Origin: Gammaproteobacteria bacterium
GTDB lineage: Bacteria; Pseudomonadota; Gammaproteobacteria; UBA9214
DNA length: 8,941 bases
Direction: 5' to 3'
Assembly (NCBI GenBank): GCA_030632175.1
Contig: DAOVVG010000078.1
Span: forward strand, 1-8,941
Numbering within the stretch: position 1 is the first letter of the stretch; each line of letters opens with the position of its first letter. A program made the position numbers and the translations under genes. Shown in pieces: positions 1 through 4,669 of the stretch. The notes under the pieces were generated by a model. It was not told where the DNA came from. It searched no databases and worked only from the letters and a program-made list of their open reading frames with translations.

Positions 1-683
1 AACAGGTCGGCGGCCATACCGGCACAGTCGCCGACGTTATCACCGACGTTAACGGCAATCACAGTCGGGTTACGCGGGTAGTCTTCCGGGATGCCAGCCT
101 CGACCTTGCCAACGATGTCGCGGCCGACATCGGCGCCCTTGGTGAAGATGCCGCCGCCAAGCCGGGCGAAGATGGAGATCAGGGAACCACCAAACGCGAG
201 ACCCACCAGCGGGTGAATCGGGTCCTCGACACCCATGGCCAGCAGCAGGCCGTAGAATCCAGCCACGCCGATCATGCCCAGTCCAATCACCAGCATGCCG
301 GTGATGGCGCCGCCGCGGAAGGCAATCTGCAGGGCGGCATTGATGCCGTCATGGGCTGCTTCAGCGGTACGTACGTTGGAACGTACCGAGATATTCATGC
401 CGATGTAGCCAGTGAGCCCGGAAAAGATTGCACCGACCGCAAAGCCCGCAGCTGTGATCCAGTCTATGAAGAAACCAACCACCACGAATAACGCAACACC
501 CGCAATGCCGATGGTGGTGTATTGACGGTTGAGATAGGCTTTGGCGCCTTCCTGTATAGCCGTCGCAATTTCCTGCATGCGTTCGTTGCCGGTTGGTTTT
601 GTCATGATCCATTTTGCGGACACGACGCCGTATGCGAGGGCTCCAAAGCCGCAGGCCAGGGCAAAGATAAGTTCAATAGGCAT
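1..683 (-). CDS. hppA: Membrane-bound proton/sodium-translocating pyrophosphatase, N-terminal part (cut by window edge)
   Basis: Integral-membrane pyrophosphatase that couples PPi hydrolysis to H+ (or Na+) export. Translating the minus strand from the ATG at 683-681 gives 227 residues before the edge, about one third of the usual 660-700. Hydrophobic segments lie near residues 3-22, 57-74, 79-99, 126-148 and 157-175. The catalytic signature is plain: FARLGGGIFTKGADVGADIVGKVE at about 172-195, then NVGDNVGDCAGMAADL at 212-227. With a constant offset of 68 to mung-bean numbering, R174, K182, D185, D189, K193, E195, D215, D219 and D226 match known functional residues. The residue equivalent to D279 is V211, and PEDDPRNP reads PEDYPRNP (Y202). 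The start is fixed by AAGGAG seven nt upstream. It is the last visible gene of the pfp operon, 20 nt after the 65-aa gene. The determinant of K+ dependence and ion type lies outside the window. Confidence 0.96.
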   Translation of the reverse strand, partial: MPIELIFALACGFGALAYGVVSAKWIMTKPTGNERMQEIATAIQEGAKAYLNRQYTTIGIAGVALFVVVGFFIDWITAAGFAVGAIFSGLTGYIGMNISVRSNVRTAEAAHDGINAALQIAFRGGAITGMLVIGLGMIGVAGFYGLLLAMGVEDPIHPLVGLAFGGSLISIFARLGGGIFTKGADVGRDIVGKVEAGIPEDYPRNPTVIAVNVGDNVGDCAGMAADL

Positions 684-690
684 TTATATT

Positions 691-696
691 CTCCTT
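691..696 (-). promoter_or_regulatory. Ribosome binding site of hppA
   Basis: The minus strand reads AAGGAG, seven nt before the hppA ATG. It is the strongest Shine-Dalgarno in the operon along with that of pfp, and it fixes the hppA start. It lies in the 20-nt gap after the 65-aa gene, so hppA need not depend on coupling to that gene. Confidence 0.75.
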
Positions 697-703
697 TTAA
701 CCA

Positions 704-901
704 CTAGGGTGTTTTGAATTCTGTGCCCGGTTTGAAGCCGAACAGGGTTTCCAGATCGAATTCTCGGATGAAGGCATCCACAGCGCCTTGACCGTGATCA
801 AGTTTTACCTCGGCCAGGATCAACCGGGCGGCATTGCGGTTATAGCCGCCGCCCATGTTGGCCTGCACAGCCAGTAATTCACGCGCTTTTTCGAGGGTCA
901 T
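704..901 (-). CDS. Small conserved-looking protein of unknown function between pfp and hppA (65 aa)
   Basis: I do not recognise a named family. The 65-residue product starts MTLEKARELLAVQANMGGGY and ends in GFKPGTEFKTP. It has no signal peptide, membrane segment or cysteine. Two likely amphipathic helices (about 2-15 and 20-33) flank a Gly-rich turn (MGGGYNRNAAR), followed by an acidic segment (DAFIREFDLETLFGF), so it is probably a small soluble helical protein. The ATG at 901-899 has only an A-rich leader (GATAAAAA) and no clear Shine-Dalgarno. It lies between two PPi-metabolism genes, 140 nt after pfp and 20 nt before hppA, all on one strand, so an accessory role in the PPi module is possible but only inferred. 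Protein-like composition and fit between the flanking genes argue for a real gene. Confidence 0.75.
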   Translation of the reverse strand: MTLEKARELLAVQANMGGGYNRNAARLILAEVKLDHGQGAVDAFIREFDLETLFGFKPGTEFKTP

Positions 902-920
902 TTTTTATCTGTTCGGATTG

Positions 921-1032
921 CTTGCAGGAGCGGCCCTGGCCGCGAACAGGCCTGAATGATAGTGCGGTTCGCGGGCATGTCCCAGGGCAGCCTCTCGGCG
1001 CAAGCGCCTCAACTTCAGCCCGCTCCTGCAGG
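921..1032. repeat. REP-type inverted pair (REPIN-like) between pfp and the 65-aa gene
   Basis: The left half (923-946) reads TGCAGGAGCGGCC-CT-GGCCGCGAA, the classic gammaproteobacterial REP layout of a GTAGGAGCGG-type head and a GC-rich stem ending in CGCGAA. The right half is the same element in opposite orientation: on the minus strand TGCAGGAGCGGGC at 1030-1018 and GCCCGCGAA at 976-968. The two heads form an 11-bp perfect inverted repeat (923-933 with 1020-1030). In the right half the stem arms 971-976 and 1018-1023 are separated by 41 nt instead of a few, and that loop holds its own hairpin GGCGC-AA-GCGCC (997-1008). The pair fills nearly all of the 140-nt gap. In RNA it could shield the upstream pfp message or weaken read-through to hppA. 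The family assignment is from memory of REP consensus sequences. Confidence 0.75.
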
Positions 1033-1041
1033 TATCCATGC

Positions 1042-2316
1042 TTATTTAACCTTGAAATCCTTCAGTTTTTTCACGACTGATACATTCTTCAGCTGGATAT
1101 ATTTTGGCAGCCCATCCTTGCCATACGGCGGATAGTCCTCACCCTGCATCAGTGGTGCGAGGTAATCGCGGCAGCCTTTAGTAATGCCAAAGCCGTCTTT
1201 GGTGATGTAGCGCTTGGGCATCATCTTTTCGACATTGGCCACACGTGACAGCGGGGCCTCGCCAATCTTCCAGCGGTAGGGCTTGTTGGAGGTGCGTACA
1301 ACAGTAGGCATGACCGAGTTCTTGCCCGCCAGCGCCAGCTTGACGGCAGATTCGCCCAACGCATAGGCCTGCTCAACATCGGATTTGGAAGCGATATGTC
1401 GTGCGGCGCGTTGCAGATAATCAGCAACGGCCCAGTGGTACTTGTAACCCAGCTTGGCGCGGACCATGTTGGCGATCACCGGGGCGACACCACCGAGTTG
1501 TGCATGACCAAAGGCATCTTTCAGGCCCTGGTCGGCGAGGAACTTGCCCTTGCTGTCGGCAACGCCTTCCGAGACCACGATGGAGCAGTAGCCGTATTCC
1601 TTCACCTTGGCCTTGACCTCGCGCAGGAACTTCGCCTGGTTGAAGGGTACTTCCGGGAACAGGATGATGATCGGCAGGTCGCAGTCTTCCGAGGCGGCCA
1701 TGCCACCGGCGGCGGCGATCCAGCCGGCGTGACGGCCCATGACTTCGAGCACGAACACCTTGGTGGAGGTGGCGCACATGGAGGCGACGTCAAAGCTGGC
1801 CTCGCGGGTGGAGACAGCGATGTACTTGGCCACGGAACCAAAGCCCGGGCAGTTGTCAGTGATCGGCAGATCGTTATCCACGGTCTTGGGCACGTGGATG
1901 GCCTGGATCGGGTAACCGGTGGCCTTGGCGAGTTGTGAAACCTTCAAACAAGTATCAGCCGAATCGCCACCGCCATTATAAAAGAAGTAACCGATGTTGT
2001 GTGCAGCGAAGACTTCAATGAGGCGGTCGTATTCACGCTTGTTCGCTTCCAGACTTTTCATTTTGTAGCGGCAGGAACCGAAGGCGCCGGATGGTGTGTG
2101 ACGCAGGGCGGCAATGGCGCGTGCGGTTTCCTTGCTGGTATCGATCAGGTCTTCGGTGAGCGCACCGATAATGCCGTTACGACCGGCAAACACCTTGCCA
2201 ATCTTGTCCTTGTGCTGGCGTGCGGTTTCAATCACGCCACAGGCGGATGCATTGATGACGGCCGTTACACCACCGGACTGCGCATAGAACGCATTCTTTT
2301 TTCCTGCTTTTGCCAT
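1042..2316 (-). CDS. pfp: Pyrophosphate-dependent 6-phosphofructokinase
   Basis: Cytoplasmic enzyme interconverting fructose-6-phosphate + PPi and fructose-1,6-bisphosphate + Pi. In methanotrophs and some sulfur-oxidising symbionts related enzymes are also linked to sedoheptulose-7-phosphate in Calvin or pentose-phosphate flux. The 424 residues suit the longer PPi-type bacterial enzymes (ATP-type are about 320). Visible are the N-terminal SGGVTAVINAS loop (14-24), the phosphoryl-donor motif NGGGDS (114-119), PKTVDND (143-149) with the PPi-type K144 and catalytic-base D147, and the sugar-phosphate motif MGRHAGW (193-199). ATP enzymes carry Gly instead at K144 and at D118, so both point to PPi use. 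G117 replaces the metal-binding Asp of ATP enzymes. The ATG is supported by AAGGAG eight nt upstream. It is the second gene of the probable operon, 48 nt after the 114-aa gene. Confidence 0.95.
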   Translation of the reverse strand: MAKAGKKNAFYAQSGGVTAVINASACGVIETARQHKDKIGKVFAGRNGIIGALTEDLIDTSKETARAIAALRHTPSGAFGSCRYKMKSLEANKREYDRLIEVFAAHNIGYFFYNGGGDSADTCLKVSQLAKATGYPIQAIHVPKTVDNDLPITDNCPGFGSVAKYIAVSTREASFDVASMCATSTKVFVLEVMGRHAGWIAAAGGMAASEDCDLPIIILFPEVPFNQAKFLREVKAKVKEYGYCSIVVSEGVADSKGKFLADQGLKDAFGHAQLGGVAPVIANMVRAKLGYKYHWAVADYLQRAARHIASKSDVEQAYALGESAVKLALAGKNSVMPTVVRTSNKPYRWKIGEAPLSRVANVEKMMPKRYITKDGFGITKGCRDYLAPLMQGEDYPPYGKDGLPKYIQLKNVSVVKKLKDFKVK

Positions 2317-2324
2317 TGCTTGCT

Positions 2325-2330
2325 CTCCTT
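2325..2330 (-). promoter_or_regulatory. Ribosome binding site of pfp
   Basis: The minus strand reads AAGGAG with an eight-nt spacer to the ATG at 2316-2314. It fixes the pfp start and suggests efficient independent initiation. Confidence 0.7.
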
Positions 2331-2364
2331 CGAAGTTTCTGATGTTGCTGTTGGATTTGCGTGC

Positions 2365-2709
2365 TTAAACGTTTTCGTTTTCAGGGGCCACGTAATCGGC
2401 CTGCACCTGCAGTAATGTCACAATACATTCTGACAGGTCGTCGTATTCTTCAACGCCGGTGCCATACATCTGGTGAACGCGGTAGTAGAACTGGCAACGG
2501 TATTTTGAGTCGCCGGTTTTGCAGATGATGAAATGGCAGCCCTCGTGCTCCCAGTAGGCTGCCGGGCACGGTGTTAATTCGGTGGCATAGGCGTTCAGGC
2601 GCAGCTCGGTATCGGCCAGCATCGGCTCAGTGGCTTCGCCATAACGTTCTTCGAGCGTGGTCTTGATAATCCACAGTTCGCTCTTGGTAAAATCTTCGAT
2701 CGTACTCAT
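2365..2709 (-). CDS. Protein of unknown function, first gene of the pfp-hppA operon (114 aa)
   Basis: Not recognised as a named family. I choose the start MSTIEDFTKSELW at 2709 rather than the upstream in-frame ATG at 2766, because the extra 19 residues (MGTLPGLTGKPAHTRHTYL) look like untranslated leader and the predicted promoter puts the transcript start near 2769, leaving no 5' leader for that ATG. No clear Shine-Dalgarno precedes 2709, which lowers start confidence. The product is soluble and acidic, with a helical N-terminal part (about 5-45) and a Cys/Tyr-rich middle (48-82: CPAAYWEHEGCHFIICKTG, then YRCQFYYRVHQMY). C48, C58, C63 and C72 plus H55 and H59 could bind metal, but the spacing matches no finger I know. 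It precedes pfp by 48 nt on the same strand and is probably co-transcribed. A role with PFP or HppA is guilt by association only. Confidence 0.8.
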   Translation of the reverse strand: MSTIEDFTKSELWIIKTTLEERYGEATEPMLADTELRLNAYATELTPCPAAYWEHEGCHFIICKTGDSKYRCQFYYRVHQMYGTGVEEYDDLSECIVTLLQVQADYVAPENENV

Positions 2710-2775
2710 TAGATATGTATGCCGGGTGTGAGCTGGTTTGCCTGTCAGGCCGGGGAGCGTTCCCAAGGGCGCCAG

Positions 2776-2804
2776 ATTCTAGCTCAAAACCTGATTTATT
2801 TCAT
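2776..2804 (-). promoter_or_regulatory. Candidate sigma-70 promoter of the pfp-hppA operon
   Basis: On the minus strand, -35 ATGAAA (2804-2799; four of six consensus bases) lies 17 nt from -10 TAGAAT (2781-2776; five of six). Transcription would start near 2769, leaving about 60 nt of leader before the 114-aa gene. Seen by eye only. Confidence 0.45.
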
Positions 2805-2889
2805 GAGCTTCGTCGACTTATGCTACTGTACGCAACTGGCAGGGGGTAGCTTAAACGCTGTCCTGTGCATCGGCCACGTAAAAATAACT

Positions 2890-2967
2890 ATGTCTGCATT
2901 GAAAAAATCTTCCAGAGTTCAGGAAGTTAATGAAATCAACACACTAGAGGATATGACACCATCATGA
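2890..2967 (+). CDS. Possible 25-codon leader peptide overlapping the adk start
   Basis: The ATG at 2890 opens a 25-codon frame starting MSALKKSSRVQEV and ending EDMTPS. Its TGA (2965-2967) overlaps the adk ATG (2964-2966) as ATGA, the classic arrangement for translational coupling. The peptide is polar and has no run of one amino acid that would suggest attenuation. No clear Shine-Dalgarno precedes it. The frame also extends further upstream to an ATG at 2719, but that part looks non-coding. It could be chance overlap. Confidence 0.25.
   Translation: MSALKKSSRVQEVNEINTLEDMTPS
2946..2951 (+). promoter_or_regulatory. Distant Shine-Dalgarno-like site before adk
   Basis: AGAGGA lies 12 nt before the adk ATG, longer than optimal. 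It is the only purine-rich site near the start, so initiation may be weak or partly coupled to the overlapping leader frame. Confidence 0.4.
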
Positions 2968-4067
2968 GGATTGTATTGCTGGGCGCACCCGGGTCAGGTA
3001 AGGGTACCCAGGCGAAATTGCTGGTCGAGAAATACAAGTTGCCGCAAATCTCCACGGGCGACATGTTGCGTGAAGCCGTGGCCGAGGCTACCCCGCTGGG
3101 ACGGCAGGCAAAAATTGCCATGGATGCCGGGCAGCTGGTCAGTGACGAGATTGTGCTGGCGATTATCCAGGAGCGTGTGACGCGCCCGGATGCTCGTAAG
3201 GGGTTTATTTTAGACGGATTTCCAAGGAATCTGCAGCAGGCGGAGGCCCTTGACCAGTTATTAACCAGCCTCGGGCGGCCGTTGAACCTGTCGCTGCTGG
3301 TTGCCGTGGATGTTGATGCCCTGATTCAGCGTCTGGTAGGGCGGCGTACCTGTCTCTCCTGTGGACAGATGTATAACGTTTATTATGCTCCGCCACATAT
3401 TGAAGGGCGTTGCGACGAGTGTGGTGGCCGCTTGCGGCACCGCGCTGATGATAACGAGGAAACCATTGGTAACCGTTTGCGGGTATTCGAAACGCACACT
3501 CTCCCGGTGGTCGAATATTACAAGGAACAGGGCAGTTTGCGCACCATTCAGGGCGTTGGCGAAATTTCCGACATCTTCAAGGCGGTCACCAAGGTTGTGG
3601 AGGATGTGAAATCCAACCTCAAGAACGAAACACGCACGGATGCCATTCGTGCGGCCTTTGCCAAGCATCGTGCGACCAAGGCCGAGAAGGCAGCTGCCGA
3701 GAAGGCGCAGAAGAAGTCGGTGAAGAAGAAGGCTACCAAAAAAGCGGCGAAGAAGACCGTGAAAAAAGCAGTTGCCAAGAAGAAGGTTGCTGCGAAAAAG
3801 GTGGCTACCAAAAAAGTCGCGAAGAAGAAAGTTGCGAAGAAGAAAGTCGTGAAAAAGGCGGTTGCCAGGAAAAAGGTTACTGCGAAAAAGACAGTAAAAA
3901 AGGTCGCTACAAAGAAGAAGGTGGCAGCAAAGAAAAAAGTTGCTGCAAAGAAGAAGGCGACAGTGAAAAAGACAGTCAAGAAAGTCGCCGCCAGGAAGAA
4001 GGTTGCTGCAAAGAAGAAAGCAACAGCGAAAAAGACAGCCAGGAAGGCTGCTCGCAAGAAGCGCTAG
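2964..4067 (+). CDS. adk: Adenylate kinase with a long lysine-rich, histone-H1-like C-terminal extension
   Basis: Catalyses ATP + AMP = 2 ADP in the cytoplasm. Residues 1-217 form a complete long-type Adk: P-loop GAPGSGKGTQ (7-16), AMP-binding STGDMLREA (30-38), DGFPRN (84-89), a LID with four-cysteine zinc site C130-x2-C133 and C150-x2-C153, and RADDNEETIGNRLRVF (160-175). Normal Adks end near 215-220, but this one has 367 residues. A linker (about 218-250, NETRTDAIRAAFAKHRATKA and on) leads into 117 residues (251-367) built almost only of K, A, V, T and R: 54 Lys, 5 Arg, no acid, no Pro. The tail is in frame with no intervening stop. It resembles eukaryotic H1 tails or bacterial H1-like proteins (BpH1, Hc1) and is probably disordered or helical and strongly cationic. 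A nucleic-acid or polyanion binding role is inferred. The start fits MRIVLLGAPG of the family. The gene is divergent from the PPi operon. Confidence 0.95.
   Translation: MRIVLLGAPGSGKGTQAKLLVEKYKLPQISTGDMLREAVAEATPLGRQAKIAMDAGQLVSDEIVLAIIQERVTRPDARKGFILDGFPRNLQQAEALDQLLTSLGRPLNLSLLVAVDVDALIQRLVGRRTCLSCGQMYNVYYAPPHIEGRCDECGGRLRHRADDNEETIGNRLRVFETHTLPVVEYYKEQGSLRTIQGVGEISDIFKAVTKVVEDVKSNLKNETRTDAIRAAFAKHRATKAEKAAAEKAQKKSVKKKATKKAAKKTVKKAVAKKKVAAKKVATKKVAKKKVAKKKVVKKAVARKKVTAKKTVKKVATKKKVAAKKKVAAKKKATVKKTVKKVAARKKVAAKKKATAKKTARKAARKKR
3714..4064 (+). repeat. Lys-rich degenerate repeat region of adk
   Basis: This encodes residues 251-367. At DNA level it is an imperfect array of AAG/AAA lysine codons broken by GTT, GCT, GCG and ACA codons. 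Two 63-nt (21-residue) tandem units end the gene (3939-4001 and 4002-4064); their first 37 nt agree at 34 positions. A 15-nt tandem pair lies at 3816-3830 / 3831-3845 with one mismatch. Unit structure implies growth by duplication, so length may vary between strains. Confidence 0.85.
3896..3902 (+). other. In-frame slippery heptamer A_AAA_AAG in the adk tail
   Basis: The run of six A followed by G sits in phase as GTA AAA AAG (lysine codons 312-313), the canonical bacterial -1 slippery heptamer. After a -1 shift the frame stays open for 80 codons to a TGA at 4142-4144, giving a Glu/Ser/Cys-rich end instead of the Lys tail. In a Lys-rich gene such heptamers arise by chance, and I see no obvious stimulatory stem directly after it. 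Confidence 0.25.
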
Positions 4068-4069
4068 TC

Positions 4070-4136
4070 GGGGGCGGTCTGCCTGTTTCGAAGCCGGGAT
4101 TGTCCCGCTTGTGCAGGCTTGTCACGCCGCGCCCCC
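4070..4136 (+). terminator. Nested dyad after adk: possible terminator or message-stabilising structure
   Basis: Three nested complementary arms fill the adk-to-membrane-gene gap: GGGGGCG (4070-4076) with CGCCCCC (4130-4136), GCCTG (4081-4085) with CAGGC (4114-4118), and an apical CGGGA-TTG-TCCCG (4095-4107) extended by AAG/CTT across a one-base bulge. No T-run follows (only TT), so it is not a standard intrinsic terminator. A processing or 3'-end stabilising element between adk and the downstream genes is equally possible. Confidence 0.45.
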
Positions 4137-4150
4137 TTGCATGATTCCCG

Positions 4151-4669
4151 ATGCTGCAACTCATCAGAACCTGGTTTGATATTTGCCTGTTGCGCACGGG
4201 GCCGCAGGATTTGCCGGCTTCCGGATTTCTGCTGGGCCTGTCTCTGGCTTGTTATGTGCTGGTTTCGTTTCTGGTCGCGTTGCCGTCTTCCGGTTTCATC
4301 GTCGCCGTTCAGCTGGCTGCTTTGGATGTGGGTATGCTGGCTGTATTTGTGGCGTCACTGCTCTATCTGCAAAGCAAAACCGGGCGTATTGGCCAAACCC
4401 TGTCAGCCATGGCAGGTAGTGGCAGCCTGATGGGTTTGTTTGCCCTGCCGCTGGTACTGTTGGTTGATCCGGATCTGCCGGCTGATCAGGTTTCGGCGTT
4501 ACTGGCCGGCAGCTGGTTGTCATTGTTGATCTGGAATTTGTTTATCATGGCCCATATCATGCGTCATGCCCTGTCGACTTCATTTGCCATTGGGCTGGGT
4601 GCCGCGGTGTTGTACGCACTGGTGAGCATGCAAATCGTCGCAACTCTTTTTCCACAACAGGCTGTCTGA
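4151..4669 (+). CDS. Multi-pass inner-membrane protein of unknown function upstream of mpl (172 aa)
   Basis: I cannot name its family. It is very hydrophobic, with likely membrane helices near residues 25-45, 47-70, 88-106, 118-138 and 142-165, after a short N-terminal stretch (MLQLIRTWFDICLLRTGPQD) that may be a surface helix. Charged residues are few: a KTGR loop (about 76-79), DPDLPADQ (about 106-113) and a HIMRH segment (about 134-138). No catalytic motif is visible. The ATG at 4151 has no clear Shine-Dalgarno. The frame 4141-4179 just upstream is only 12 codons and unlikely to matter. Its TGA (4667-4669) abuts the mpl ATG, so the two are surely co-transcribed and probably translationally coupled, hinting at an envelope role. 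Co-transcription with adk is uncertain because of the structured 83-nt gap. Confidence 0.82.
   Translation: MLQLIRTWFDICLLRTGPQDLPASGFLLGLSLACYVLVSFLVALPSSGFIVAVQLAALDVGMLAVFVASLLYLQSKTGRIGQTLSAMAGSGSLMGLFALPLVLLVDPDLPADQVSALLAGSWLSLLIWNLFIMAHIMRHALSTSFAIGLGAAVLYALVSMQIVATLFPQQAV

Larger units (their letters stand above)
2710..2963. other. Divergent intergenic control region between the pfp operon and adk
   Basis: These 254 nt separate oppositely directed transcription units and must hold both promoters. The minus-strand promoter is described separately. For adk I see only a weak candidate: TATGCT at 2819-2824 with TTATTT 17 nt upstream (2796-2801), matching the -10 consensus at four of six positions and the -35 at two. 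A short leader ORF (2890-2967) fills the end of the region. No clear operator palindrome, riboswitch or intrinsic terminator was found. Confidence 0.5.

Noticed and set aside
213..612. Two short frames, one on each strand (213-491 and 361-612)
   Set aside because: Both overlap hppA, whose frame is open from 683 to the edge with canonical signatures.
921..1032. REP region as an intrinsic terminator
   Set aside because: Hairpins lack a following T-run on the minus strand, and the head and CGCGAA ends fit a REP better.
1396..1938. Plus-strand frame of 180 codons
   Set aside because: Antisense of pfp, no motif, His/Gly/Asp-rich shadow composition.
2710..2766. Longer start for the 114-aa protein at 2766
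   Set aside because: The extra residues look non-coding and the predicted transcript start is near 2769, leaving no room for a ribosome site.
2719..2889. Upstream extension of the leader frame before adk
   Set aside because: No Shine-Dalgarno, unprotein-like composition, and it overlaps the predicted minus-strand promoter.
3548..4057. Minus-strand frame of 169 codons, very rich in Phe, Ala and Thr
   Set aside because: It is the antisense of the adk Lys-rich tail: AAG/AAA repeats read in reverse give TTC/TTT. The adk frame has clear domain motifs, so this is a shadow.
3714..4064. The adk tail as a frameshift or assembly artefact
   Set aside because: The tail is in frame, modular, and ends at a clean stop; random frameshifted sequence would not give 54 Lys without acids. 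Long reads would settle it.
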